Assembly: GCA_035048495.1 (NCBI GenBank)
Contig: CM068553.1
Span: forward strand, 20,585,190-20,649,189
Source: Euptelea pleiosperma
Taxonomy: Eukaryota > Streptophyta > Magnoliopsida > Ranunculales > Eupteleaceae
Direction of reading: 5' to 3'
Length of the DNA stretch: 64,000 bases
Of the stretch, positions 36,119 through 48,276 are shown piece by piece; the stretch's first letter is position 1, and every line of letters begins with the position of its first letter. The notes beneath the pieces were generated by a model that did not search any database, was not told where the DNA came from, and worked only from the letters and a program-made list of their open reading frames with translations. A program made the position numbers and the translations under genes.

Positions 36119-38032
36119 CAACCCCCAACTAGCATATTGCCAATCCTTGGCAATTAGTGCGAAATAAATGAGCTTAAAAGGGTTTGCACATGCTGCACAC
36201 TTTTTCATATTGGCTCAGGGAAAACACCGTTCATCAAATCATTGAATGGATGCAAAAGTAGTTACATGCTAGTGAAGAGTTGGAAAGTTTTGGCAAGACT
36301 ACAGACTGATAATCATGACCCAGAATAGTCAGACTCTGCGTGTGTGTGTGCTCAATATTTTCATCATCCAAGAGTTAAGACTTCCAGATCACCTCTAAGT
36401 TCTTATGCCTCGACCTCAAATCTCACATGTTTAGCACTCAGAATAGAATCACACAAGAAGGGTTTTCTTCTTTTTTCTCAATTTATATGTGAGGAGATGT
36501 GTTGATATATGAAATCAAAGATCTCACATATGTATTATTTAAAAGAAGGACATCTTTAACAGAAAAAAATCTCATGATTGGAATACTACTTCACTCGGGA
36601 ACGTCAGATCAAATTCTATAGCTTCTCCTTCTCCAATCTCCACATTTTATGATCGTGCAATCCTAGAATCAAATAGGACTTTCCTGGGTTATAATGAGGC
36701 TTAGGTCCGGTGTAGAAAAAATAAAGGGATACAAGATTTCAAAGATCTTGAGAGGATATCTCTATTTTCTTATTTTTTTTTCTACGATGTAGCACCATTA
36801 TCTGGTTCTTTTTCCTTTTTTTTCATATTTTTTTCTTTTTTTAGATATTTCTGAGACTGCTCAATTTCTTTTCAGCTCCTTTTCATACTTTCTTTCCATA
36901 TTTTATTTTCAGCTTGAACCACTTTCTTTTCCTTTTGATTTTTCTTCTTTACTTTTCATTTTCACTGTACACCCACATCAGTTATTCTTTTGTCCATCTC
37001 AAAATAAGGGTAGCCAGTCATGTTTCGTAGCTGGACTGGATTTTAGGTTGATGGGTTTGCAAAGAAAAGGCTTTTATAGAAGGGCTCAAGGGGTTTCTAG
37101 TGAAGCATAATTCAGGTAAGTAAAAAGGTTGAACGGTTCAGAAAAATGGCCTAAATCATTTTCTGGGGTTTGCACTATCATGTATACTGTCTTGACTGGA
37201 TACAAAGAAGGTTCTGTTGTAGTAATCCAATTTTTGATGTCGTTCCGAGTTCCATGATCAAATAAAAGGGTAATGAGATCTCTCAATGAATATTGCGGGC
37301 AAGAAGAATAGTGAGTCATCTTGTGACTCAGAATTGTTGTATAATCCTCTGAATTGATTAAAGGCTCGAAAGCTCACTGGGTTAGGTCTCCACAATTATT
37401 CTCATAGGATCTCCAGAATTTCTAAACTTAGGATGACTCTGATATTGATAGTGTATAATTGTGCCGAATATGAGTTTTTCTGAGTTTTCAAACCTGCTGT
37501 AGTCACGCCTGACTTGACTCGACGCTAACTTTAAACAAAAATTGACATCCTCAATACTGACTTAATGGAGGTTTTTAGCTAATCAAAGTTAGGGTATTTG
37601 ACACATTTTTGAAATTCTAGAAAACTTTTGGAGAACATTGGAAATCACCCCAAAAATGAATTTTTTTTTTTTTTATCAAAATGAAGACATGAGTTTTGGT
37701 AAATACCCACCCCCAACCAAAATACAGCACCGTCCTCGATGCTCATGACCGGGACATAAAATGATAAAAAATCAGTGATGATGAAGGAAAGGTTCAGGGA
37801 GGATGTTACCAAGTCGGCAGAACTCGACAGTGTGTGGTACCTGATGATAGGAAGAATGAATGTACCTGCATTTTTAGAGATATAACAGTAATAACAAATG
37901 CATGAGACTCATGTACTCTAGGAATACCGGAATTGCCTTTTCGAAAGCGCTAAGTTTTATGTCTTCAGCTAGACATGACGGGGGTGACAGGCACCCCCAA
38001 CCAAGTTGGAGCACAGGAGACTGAGTGGATCA
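36119..38032 (-). mobile_element. Element D: polypurine tract and 3' noncoding region
   Basis: The polypurine tract (AGTTGGGGGTTG in element sense) is at 36119-36130. The rest lacks a convincing gene. A hairpin at 37980-37998 (GGGGGTG / CACCCCC, 5-base loop) lies 35 bp past the pol stop. A 77-codon frame in element sense at 37086-37319 is partly shared with element A (about 6185-6250). It could be a relic of a third coding region, but I recognise no domain. Confidence 0.75.
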
Positions 38033-38510
38033 TCAGTCGACATATACAGGATCGATGAGATCAATTTCAAAAGTCTGAATGAACGACACATCAAGTTCAT
38101 GGAACTGCTTAAGACGCTAGCCATTTACCTGGAATGAGAAGTGATCCTTGGGATCCTCAATAGTGATTGCCCCAAAGGGTGTGACTGCGGTAACCGTATA
38201 AGGATCGGTCCACCTAGATTTCAGTTTCCTAGGGAAGAGATGGAGACGAGAATTATAAAGAAGGACCTTCTATCCTAGATGGAACTCTTTCCTGAGGATG
38301 CTCTTGTCATGTATCCACTTCATCTTTGTTTTATAATTCTTGGACAAGTTGTAGGCATCATTTCTGAGTTCTTCTAATTCATTCATTTGAAGTTTTCACT
38401 CCTCCCCTGCAGAGTCGAGGTCGAAGTTGAGCTTCTTAATGACCCACAGGACACGATGTTCAATCTCTACCGGGAGATGACAGGGTTTCCCAAAGACGAG
38501 ACGATATGGA
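38033..38510 (-). pseudogene. pol: Element D: integrase C-terminal part
   Basis: Continues the integrase frame that is interrupted by the solo LTR at 38516-41287. Recognisable blocks are PYRLVFGKPCHLPVEIEHR, KTKMKWIHDKSILRKEF, KSRWTDPYTVTAVTPFGAI and the end ELDVSFIQTFEIDL. The stop is at 38033-38035. Three internal stops are TGA, TAG and TAG, at positions where C reads Arg or Gln or where CGA or CAG is expected. This part would bind DNA and help target integration; it is non-functional here. Confidence 0.88.
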
Positions 38511-38515
38511 AACAT

Positions 38516-41287
38516 TGAAAGTAGGGTTTTTCCGTCGTTGAGAGAACGACCCTAACTTCAACAATATTTATAATTATCCGAGACTTTTAACCTGTAAAAT
38601 ATGAACTTTTGTATAGGGATTCGTGTCGGATGTCGATCCGCACTCGGGATTAGTCGGATTAGCGCGAGTAAGAACAAAAACTGACGGATCATCACAAGAA
38701 ATAATAGATAAAAACAAACTTCATTATTCAGGGATCAAATGTTTATTACAATGCTTGAATCGAAAATAACATATAATAAGATAAACTAAAAAGCAATTTT
38801 AAAGAAGGAAATTCTAGATAGAGTTAGAGAGAGAAAATGAAGTGAGGGAGTATTTCTAGAGAGAGAGAACTATCAAGAAGGCTATTCTAGAGAGAGAAAC
38901 TATGTAGCGAAGAGAGAAATAGATAGAGAAATCTAGAGAGAGAACTACCCTAGAGAGAGAGAATGTTAGAGAGAAAGTGAGAAAAACTAAAGAGAGGTAG
39001 AGATAGAAACTAGAGAGAGAGATTGAGATGGAGAATTACCTCTCACTTACCTTGCGGCCATGGGATCCAATGGTTCGTGAAGGCCTTTGAGTTGCAGGTC
39101 GAGAAGAACAGCTTGACCGATAGGTAGAGTAGCAGGTGATGTTGGCGGTGATGATAGTGGCCCACAATAATGGAGGTTGAATAGTTGATGGCAGCATGGT
39201 GACTAGAAAGTGCAACGGTGATGATGTTGCTGTGCTTGGATCACGATGAGAACAACAACCATGGATTGCTTGGACGGGTGACCAGTGGAGAGCCAGTCCA
39301 GTGAGAGCCGAGGGTGAAGGGAAGACCACGTCGAGGGGAGCATACGGATCTGCAGGTCCGCTAGTGCTCTTGCCGCAAGGAGGAAGTTGCTATGGCGAAG
39401 GAGAAGTGCTAGTTCCAGCAGGTTGCAGTAGCATGGAGCATGGTGGCAGAGAGAACCAGGGACGCCTTGAAGTGAAGCAGCGCTAAGGTGCAACCGTCAA
39501 GAGGAGTTGCTCATGGGAGAAGGGAGAGATAGATTGGAGAGTCGGACGGCTGGGAGATGGGTTGAGAGAGGTAACGATGAGAGGTAAAACGTGAAGGAAG
39601 CGATTTGGTGGGCGTTGCAAGACTGCAACGTGGAGGACTGAGGGTGGTTGCAGCAGCAAAGGTGCGGCGGGGTTGCTGTTCGCAGGCGGAGGTGCACCAA
39701 GGCGTTGATGCAGTGGGCGGCGGTGGTTTTTTTGGTGGTAGCGTGTTGCTGTTTGCAACACCAGAACAGTGTGGGTAGCAGCAAGATAGAGAAGAAGAAG
39801 AAGAAGAAAAAGAAGAAGAAGAAGAAGAAGAAGAAGAAGAAGAAGAAGAAGGAGAAGGCGGCCGGAGAAGATGGTGGAGGCGGAGAGGTGCGCTGGCGAC
39901 CGGAGTTGCAACCTGCAACTCCGGTGAGGACGTGAAAACAAAAATAAAAAAAAATGAAAAGAAGAAAAAGAAGAAGAAGAAGAAGAAGAAGAAGAAGAAG
40001 AAGAAGAAGAAGAAGAAGAAGAAGAAGGAGGAGGAGGAAGAGGACCAGATGGCCGGAGTTGCTGCCTGCAACTCCGGCGAAGATGGAGGAGGAAGAAGAA
40101 GAAGAAGAAGAAGAAGAAAAGAAAAAGAAACGGCCACCGGTGGAGGGAGAACGTGGGGGGGATTGAAAGGGGGGAAGAGAGGAAAAGATGGGAGAGGGAT
40201 TAGGAGATTAGGGTTTCGAACCCTCTCTTCTCCCCTTTTAAAGCTTCCCTATTTCCTTTAATGGAAATAGGGAATTTTTGAAAATAAAAAAATAAGAAAA
40301 ATATTTTTTTTTTTTTTTTTTTAAGTAAAATGCTACTTTTCTTTGGGGAATGTCCCCATTTAGTGGACCCCCCATTTTTTAATTAAAATTATTTTGAAAT
40401 TCACGGGGTCCACTAACTGGTCGGACAGCGGGTCGATGATGATGGGCCCGGCTATTGGCCCACATGGACTGATGATGTCCATCGTCTCACAAGATGATGT
40501 GACAGACATTCTGATGGCGATCGGATGGATGGTGACTTGATTGGGACCTAGATTGGTAGATCGACGGATCTAGAGAGATCCAACGGTCCGATTGAAGATC
40601 CAACGGTCCGATGGAAGATCCAACGGTCAGAGAGCTAAGGGAGATGAGATAGAGCCGAAGGGTAGGAGTTCTGGGGTTAAGTCAGTAGATTCGAGGATCG
40701 AGAGATGAAGAGAGAGAGAGAATAAGAAGAGATGAGAGAAAAAGTATCAAAAAAATAGAAAAAAACACTGGCGGAGGGTCTGGAACCCTGGTCTTTACTG
40801 TGACCATCCTCACGCTTCTCCAGTAGAGTCGACTATCATTCCTTGCTGACTCATGTGGCTTTAAACGCTTTGGTCCGTCTCTTGGTCATTGGCTCTCCTG
40901 CTCTCTTCGTTCTTTGAGCCGGCTTTTTGGTCCTCTTATTCAGCCCATATTTGGCCCATATCTTCTAGTCATAGCATGTGGGCTCTTTAAGCTTTGATAA
41001 TGGGCTTTCATGATCGATTTGGGCCCACAAGTCTCGAGAATCGTCCCATCGGGGTTTCCTGCGACAGAAGAAGCGCGTAATGAGACTCTATCAGAATGAC
41101 TTCATATCTAGACTTCCGAAAATGTGTTTAATGCATGCAAATATACCATTTCATCCAGAAAAGTGTGTTCTACGCAACAGAAGAGACTATTACGTAGAAA
41201 AGTAGATAAATAGAGCATTTTATGTAGGAGAATGCAATAACGCTAACAGGATAATTGCTTAAAATAAGCACTTTTGAGCGAATATCA
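38516..41287 (-). mobile_element. Solo LTR, Athila-like family, inside element D integrase
   Basis: A 2772-bp LTR in reverse (TGAAAGTAGGG ... GCGAATATCA) with a perfect AACAT duplication at 38511-38515 and 41288-41292. It contains a consensus donor AAG/GTAAGT on the reverse strand (39045-39050). It also has two GAA arrays (39790-39855, 39969-40026), each next to a copy of the 25-bp hairpin (39900-39924, 40053-40077), and a tRNA-like block (B-box-like 40777-40787). The long Ser-, Lys- and Arg-rich frames here are microsatellite artefacts. Confidence 0.95.
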
Positions 41288-42253
41288 AACATATTGAGTG
41301 GGGTCTTGTAGGCGGTTTTGTATGTCCATAATGCATCAGTGAGACGAGTAGACCAGTCTTTACGTGTGGTATTGACTGTCTTCTCCAAGATCTGCTTGAT
41401 CTGACGATTAGAAACCTCTATTTGACCACTAGTCTGCGGATGATAAGCTAGGGCAACCTTGTGGGTTACTCCATACTTTTTCATTAATTTCTCGAATATC
41501 CTATTGCAGAAATGGTTGCCCCCATCGCTAATGATGGCCTTAGGAGCACCGAACCGGGCCAAGATAACTCCTTTAGGAATTTGACCACTACTTTGTGGTC
41601 ATTGGTCTTGGTGGGAATGGCTTCTATCCATTTGGAGACATAGTCTACCGCAAGGAGAATGTACTCAAAACCATAGGAAACGGAAAAGGGGTCCATGAAG
41701 TCGATGCCCCAAATGTCAAAGATTTCATCGACCTGGATGGGAGTGAGGGGCATCATGTTCCTCTGGGAGATGCGGCCTAGATGTTGGCAATTAGGACAGG
41801 TTTTGCTGTAGATATGGGCATTTTTAAATAGTGTGGGCCAGTAGAATCCGCATTGCAACACTTTTTCTGCAGTCTTCTTAGTGCTGAAATGACCACCACA
41901 AGGTTGGTCATGACATGAGGACAAGATATTGAGTTGGTCCGACTCAGGGACACAGAGGCGAATGATATGGTCAGGACAGTATTTATATAAATAAGGGTCA
42001 TCCCAAGAGTAGTACTTAACTCTTGCTAAGAATTGGCTTTTGTCCTGTTTTGACCAGTGTGAAGGCATTTCTTCGGTAACAAGGTAGTTGACAATATCAG
42101 CATACCAGGGATTAACAGAGATAGCGAACAGTTGTTCGTCTGGAAAGGTCTCATGGATGGGCTGGTTGTCGAAGGATGACTCTAAAGTCAGTCTAGACAG
42201 GTGATCAGCCACTACATTCTCGGTTCCTTTCTTATCCTTAATCTCGAGGTCGA
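41288..42253 (-). pseudogene. pol: Element D: integrase N-terminal and catalytic part
   Basis: From right to left: linker VADHLSRLTLES, then the zinc-binding HHCC domain. His and His are in HDQPCGGHF; Cys and Cys are in CPNC (residues 101, 108, 139 and 142 of the frame starting at 42212). The first catalytic Asp is in WGIDFMDPF (residue 171). A frameshift near 41560 leads to [14 protein letters not shown] with the second Asp. [12 protein letters not shown] follows with the catalytic Glu; exactly 35 residues lie between them, as in DD35E integrases. The chain is cut at TPLNM by the solo LTR at 38516-41287. Confidence 0.9.
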
Positions 42254-43566
42254 ATTCCTACAGTAAGAGAATCCATCGAATTAATCGAGGCTTGGTTTCC
42301 TTTTTCAACATGACATAACGAAGGGCTGCATGATCAGTGTACACGACCACCTTAGTGGCTAAGAGGTACTGACGGAATTTATCAAGGGCGAAGACCACCG
42401 CCAAGAGTTCTTTCTCAGTGGTGGAGTAATTCATTTGGGTAGAGTTAAGAGTTTTGCTCGCGTAGTAGATCACGTGTGACCTTTTGTCAACTCTCTGCCC
42501 TAGAACGGCTCTTAAGACGTAGTCAGAAGCATCGCACATTACCTCGAAAGGTAGAGTCCAGTCCGGGGGATGGATAATGGGCGCAGTAGTGAGCTCAGAT
42601 TTGAGACGCTCAAATGCCTTGACACTGTCAGCATTAAAGTCGAAAGGACTATCTTTAGACAGAAGATGGGACAGAGGTCGAGCGATTTGAGAGAAGTCCT
42701 TGATGAATCGCCTATAGAATCCTCCGTGTCCCAAAAAGGACCGGATGTTACGTACGGACTTAGGAATGAGCAAGGTCGAGATGATATCGATTTTAGCTTT
42801 GTCGACCTCAATGCCCTGATGGGAAATGACATATCCCAGAACTATGCATTTCTTTACCATGAAGTGGCATTTTCCCAATTGAGGACAAGTCGCTTATCCT
42901 GACAGCGTTGAAGTACAAGCCCTAGATGGTTCAGACAGTCATCAAAGGATGACCCAAAAATTGAGAAGTCGTCCATAAAGACTTCGAGGAATTTTTCCAC
43001 CATGTCAGAGAATATGCTCATCATACACCTTTGAAAGGTCGCGAGTGCAAAGCAGAGGCCAAAGGGCATGCACTTGTAAGCAAAAGTGCCAAAGAGACAG
43101 GTGAAAGTTGTCTTCTCGTGATCCTCAGGGGCGATGGGTATTTGATTATACCCTGAGTAACCATCAAGGAAGCAGTAATAGGAGTGACCTGCTAGTCTCT
43201 CCAACATCTGGTCTATGAAGGGTAAAGGAAAATGGTCCTTCCTAGTGTTGGTGTTGAGTCATCGGTAATCGATGCAGACTCTCCACCCTTTCTTCAGGTG
43301 CTGGGTGACCATTTCCTTGTTCTCATTTTCCACAACTGTGAATCCTGCCTTTTTAGGGACGACATGAATAGGACTCACCCATTTGCTATCGGAGATGGGG
43401 TAAATGATACCCGCATCTAACAGTTTAAGGACCTCATCCCGGACTACATCCTTTAAGACGGGGTTCAACCTCCTCTGGTGTTCTCGAGAGGTTTGGATTC
43501 ATCCTCGAGAAACATGTGATGTTGGCACACCGAGGGGTCTATGCCACGAATATCATCTATAGTCTA
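42254..43566 (-). pseudogene. pol: Element D: reverse transcriptase-RNase H
   Basis: Reverse transcriptase starts at WTIDDIRGIDPSVCQHH (Trp replaced by TAG at 43564-43566), followed by a frameshift near 43490. LLDAGIIYPISDSKWVSP, a TGG-to-TGA stop at 43259, CFLDGYSGYNQIPIAPEDHEK and the catalytic FMDD (42968-42979) come next. A frameshift near 42870 precedes KCHFMVKK and the RNase H domain, with [20 protein letters not shown] and YTDHAALRY (42690-42300). A TAG replaces Gln at 42258. This would copy element RNA to DNA and remove the RNA strand. Confidence 0.92.
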
Positions 43567-46500
43567 ACCTATCGCAGATTTGTGCTCGTTGAGCAGCTCG
43601 AGAAGTTTCTTACGTTCACTCTCAGACAAAGCGGAAGCAATAATAACAGGGTTGGTTTCCTTAGGACCAAGATAGGCATAGGAAAGATCTGTTGGAAGTG
43701 GCTTGAGCTCCAATGTTGGAGCAGATGGAGTTGAAATAGGTGTCACCGAAGACACGGATTGAAGAGGTTTTACTTCAGTAGGTAAAGGAATGATAGGTTC
43801 TCTGGCCATGGTTATCAGAGGCTCGAACTCGATGAGTGGAGTGGGGATCTCTATCAGTGGAGCAGTCTCCAAAAGATTATTGAGATCAGAAATGGCTGAC
43901 TCTGTGGCAAAGTCAGCTCCAAAGTGTTCTAGGCACTGCTTAAGAAGATCTTCGGTGGAGTCCGGGATTAGACTCTCAATGGCACACATTTCATCGGTCA
44001 CTTTGCGATCGGCATCCTGTTGCATTAAACGAAAGATATTGACCTCAGCTTTGAGGTTACCGAAAGCAATGGACATGTTTCCGTCCTGGCACCCGATGTG
44101 TGCATTCGCGGTGGCAAGGAAAGGACGGCCTAAGATGACCGAAATGCGGTTATCCTGACACGGCTCGGTGTCGAGAATGATAAAGTCCACAGGATAATAA
44201 AAGTCAGCGACTTTTACTAGGACATCTTCAATGATTCCTCTTGGAATCTTGATAGACTGATCAGCTAATTTGAGGGTGACATTGGTAGGCTTCATATCTT
44301 TCAGTACTAACTGCTGATATACCAAGAACGGTATGAGGTTGACGCTAGCCCCTAAATCTAGCAAGGAAGTACAGCTAAAATTGTCTCCAATTTCGCATTG
44401 GACAGTTGGGCTACCCGAATCCTTGTGTTTGATCACACTGTTGCGTTGAATGAACGCGATAGCTTTTTCGGCCAAGAAGGCAGCTTTAGGTACATGTGTA
44501 CGCCGCTTGACTGTGCACAAGTCCTTGAGGAATTTGGCATAGGAGGGGATTTGCTTGATAGCAAAAAGGAATGGGATATTGATCTGGACGTCTTTAAAGA
44601 CGTCTAAGATCTCTGAGAATTGCTGATCCCGCTTATCTTGGACAAGTCTATCCGAGAAGGGAGGCTTTACTCGACAAATGGATTTGTCTTTAGCCTTCAA
44701 TTTCTGTACAGGGATATCTGATGTTGGTGCAGAGGTAGAAGAAGCAGAGGTAGGATTGGTACTAGTTTCCTCTGTACGAGTGATGGGTGCTGGAGATGGC
44801 ACTGGCGGTTGTTGGACGCCCATGTCCACAATTTTTCCAGATCGTAGGGTGGTTACAGCTTGCACCTCCCCTTGACAATTCTCATTCTGGCTCTGAGATT
44901 GGGAACCGATCTCATATACTGCTCCTTTAGCATTTCCTTTTGGGTCAGCGATGGGTTGGCTAGGGAAGATGCCTTTAGCTTTCTCAGCTTCCAGGTTGCC
45001 TAAGCATTGCTCTAGACGAAGCGTGGATTGTTGTTGCTGTTGCTCTAGGCATTGCATAGATTGTTGTTGCTGAGTAATGAGTTGAGCTAGAAGGTCTTCG
45101 ATACCGGATTTGGGGACCGACTGTTGGGGGGCAGCTAATGGGAGCTGAGGCACCAATTCACGACTTGAGCTCATCGGGGCATTATAGTTATAGGCTGGAG
45201 AATTAGTTGGGACAATCTGTTGGTTCTGAAAGTTCTGGAGAACTCTTTGCTGATTTTGAAATGTGCTCGGTTGTCCAGAGTATTGACCCAGTTGGAACTG
45301 TTGGTTTTGAGTAGATGGGTACTGATTCTGCTGGTATTGTCCCTGATTGAATTGCCTATTGGGTTGATTGAACCCAGGAGGATACATGCCCTGAGGCTGA
45401 CGTGGAGGTTGAGCTTGTGGTTGAGTAAACTGAGGCCTCCAAGAGAAGTTAGGGTGGTTTCTCGTGTCCGGATGATAAGATTGACTATACGAGTTTTGAG
45501 TGGGTAGTTTGTATGTGCTGAAAGCACAAACTTCTTCCTGAAGAGGATTAGACCATCCTTCATTCAAAGGACAATGCTCAGTAGTATGGGAGGGTTGCAG
45601 ACAGAGGGTGCAGGATTCCATAGGGCTTTCATGTCCCACATGCATCACTGGGGTAGAATGTTGAGTAGGCTTTTGTACAGACACAGCCAGTGCCGAGACT
45701 GACTTGCTCAACTCTTGAATGACAGATTGAAGCTCGGTATCAGCTGTAGCATCGTGTCCCTTGGTTGTCCTTTGGACCAAAGTGGTCCGACTGAACTCTG
45801 AGTCAGTCGTCCAATGTTGAGAGTTTTCTCCTAACTCTCCCAAGAATTTGTATGCATCGGTCGGAGTTTGGTGCAGGAATTTTCCTCGGCACATTGACTC
45901 TACCATGGTCTGGGACTCATTAGTAAGTCCCTTATAGAAGACGTGGACAAGATTGCCCTTGTCGATGCTATGGTGGGGACACTTAGTCTTGTAATCTATC
46001 CCACGCTTCAAAAAATTTCTCATTGGACTTCTGTCGGAAGTCCTGGATGAGTTGCTTCATTTGGTTGGTCCAAGTCATGGGGTAGAATTTAGACATGAAT
46101 TTGCCCACCAACTCTTTCTAACTGCTGATTAAATCAGCGGGTAAGGAGTATAGCCAATCTGAGGCTCGGTCTTTGAGCGAGAATGGGAAAACTCGCAGAC
46201 ATACATTGTCATCATCGAGGTTCTAATTCTTGAAAAGTAGGATGACATGTTGGAATTCCCTAATATGGGAATATGGGTCTTCTCTTGGGAGACCACGAAA
46301 GGTTGGCAGCATTTGGATCGTCTGCGGCCTGATCTCAAACTGTACCGCCGTAGTAGGTGGGAGAATAATGCAAGTGAGCGGATTAGTAGAGATAGGGGCG
46401 AACGTCTCGATAAGAGGTCGTTCAACTGCCATGACTACAAAGGTAGTAGTACTGGGGTAGGCGGGTGGGGAAAGAGATGGGGAAGGATTCAGTAGAGGAT

Positions 46501-46579
46501 CCACAGTAGGTACGTGATTCTCAGATCGAATCAAGCGCTTATTCGGACGAGTCCAAACGGGCATACGCTGATGAGGCAA
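43567..46579 (-). pseudogene. gag: Element D: gag-protease
   Basis: Gag starts near 46579 (Met-Pro-Val-Trp at 46567). It holds the capsid core LPTFRGLPREDPYSHIREF, then a TAG for Gln at 46223, a TAG for Trp near 46122, and a small deletion with frameshift near 46010. From 46023 an 819-codon open frame follows. It has a CCHC zinc knuckle (C138-x2-C141-x4-H146-x4-C151), a Gln- and Asn-rich stretch (residues 170-345), and the Athila-type INIPF...YAKFLKDL block (481-502). The aspartic protease has DLGAS at 556-560 and LGRPF at 631-635, and the frame ends at the RT start. Gag forms the particle and the protease cuts the polyprotein. This is the best-preserved coding stretch in the window. Confidence 0.92.
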
Positions 46580-47376
46580 GCTCTATACTTGGCAAAAAGT
46601 TGCCAGAGAGGAACACTATCCTAAATGATGTCCACCAAGCACAGATAAACCTATTGTAAGCAATCAGATATATTTTAGGAATTATCTTTGTTAGTTTTGG
46701 GGTTGGAGTAGATTATGACAGTGGGCGGACCATTGGTTTATCTTTTAACTACCGGACTAACTATTTTGCCCTTAGAGGTTCTCACCAGGCTACACTCTTT
46801 AGAGCGAATTCTTTAGTACTAAGTCCAGTTAACAACAAGGCAATCCGAAGCCTAGACAGACGTGCGGCACAATGGCTGACTTAAGTACATCCCAGACTAA
46901 CTAGATTGGTCAAGTGGAGAAGAAGAGTGTTCCCTCGGGTTAAGCTAGGGTTGGTGCGTGTTCCTAGTCCACACGCAACTAACCGCCGAATAGTCCAAGA
47001 TGCCACGTCGAGCTCAGTGTACTTAAGTAGCAGGGACTTATGGGTGTGTTAGACAATAGGGACCCGTGCTCGTGGTCTTATTTCGATTGGATGTTAAGCG
47101 GGTTCGCTTTGTGTGAATTTTTTCTCGAACATCGGGCTAATTGGCTCTACTTCTTGATTCTTTTTAATTAAATGGAGCCATAGGATCAAATCAGATGGAA
47201 TGATGAGGTGGGTGATGAAATCCCACCAGTTTCAATTTGGAGCTGGGTCTGCTCTCTTAAAGTTGATTGATTAACGGCCACGCCACGCAAGTCGAATAAT
47301 ATGTATGCGAAAGCAAATAGACAAGCGGCAATGATTCACCCAATAACACCGTATTGCACTCAAGGCGAGGATAGGG

Positions 47377-47382
47377 ACTTAC
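47377..47382 (-). promoter_or_regulatory. Element D: predicted leader splice donor
   Basis: Reads AGGTAAGT in element sense, the full plant donor consensus. Element C has CAGGTAAGT at the equivalent place (56217-56222) although the flanks differ. No transcript evidence is available. Confidence 0.55.
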
Positions 47383-48260
47383 CTCCCGTGGGCCACGCCA
47401 CGGGGTCTCCTCCGAGGGTTAGGGAAGGGTATCCTAATGGGCTTGGGCCCGACTCCACCTCTTTGAGCTTTCGCTCCCTACCCACACTGGATCGTGTTCC
47501 TGCAGAAAAGTTAGATCGCACGGTCTAGGTATTCGGGATTCTATTTGGAAGATCCTTGCCTTTTTAGGGTTCACAGAACAAGCACTGGATTTAGGCAAGT
47601 TGTTGAATTATTTTCTAAATTCGAGATGGGGTAAAATTTAGGAATTTCCAGATTGGAAAATACCTAGATTGGAAAGTTTCCTGAACTTTGAAGATCTTCC
47701 AAGAAAGATTTGATTGCGAGATCCCTTACAATTTTAGGAAATTTCCCAAAATTAAATTTCTGCTCGATTTGGGGTGTTTCCTTTTGCAGACTTTTCCAAA
47801 TTCGAAAGATTTCTAAAGATAGAAATTCTTCTAAAGAGGAAACTTCTAAGAGGGGAAACCCTAATTTAGCAAAGTTTCAAGATTTTGGAATCTTTCCAAA
47901 AATCGCAAATCCTTGATTGATGATTTCTAAAAATCTGTAGAATATAAAACCCTAATTTTTTTTGAATTTTGATTTTTTTATTTTTTTGGTATTTTCCACT
48001 TAATCTAGGGTTTCTAAAAAACCCTAGAACAAGATCTAGCAATTTATATGGAAAGCCGTAAAATTCCTAAATTATTACAACTTTGCACTCGGCCTTCCGA
48101 GGCATTAAAAATAATAATTTAAAAGACCGCTAAAAATCACTAAAAACAAAAAATAGAAAGTTTCTTGAAAAGGTTGGGCTGTCCAAATTGAGCAGCGTTC
48201 CGCTTCAGCAACTCACCAATTCCGTCTTTACGTCCTTTTTCGCACTCCCGTGCACCCGAG

Positions 48261-48274
48261 CGGCGGCAGCGCCA
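48261..48274 (-). promoter_or_regulatory. Element D: primer-binding site
   Basis: TGGCGCTGCCGCCG in element sense, 2 bases from the 5' LTR. It has diverged from the tRNA-Asp type seen in C (TGGCGCCGTTGCCG), keeping the TGGCGC start. Confidence 0.7.
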
Positions 48275-48276
48275 TT

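Larger units (their letters stand above)
46580..48276 (-). mobile_element. Element D: 5' leader
   Basis: 1.7 kb of noncoding sequence between the PBS and gag, matching leaders of C and (in reverse) A and B. It holds a consensus splice donor AG/GTAAGT in element sense (47377-47382) and a conserved CATCATTTAG acceptor candidate (AG at 46621-46622), giving a predicted 760-nt leader intron. A paired block GCCTCGG..CCGAG lies near 48090-48105. The open frames here are not conserved. Confidence 0.75.
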
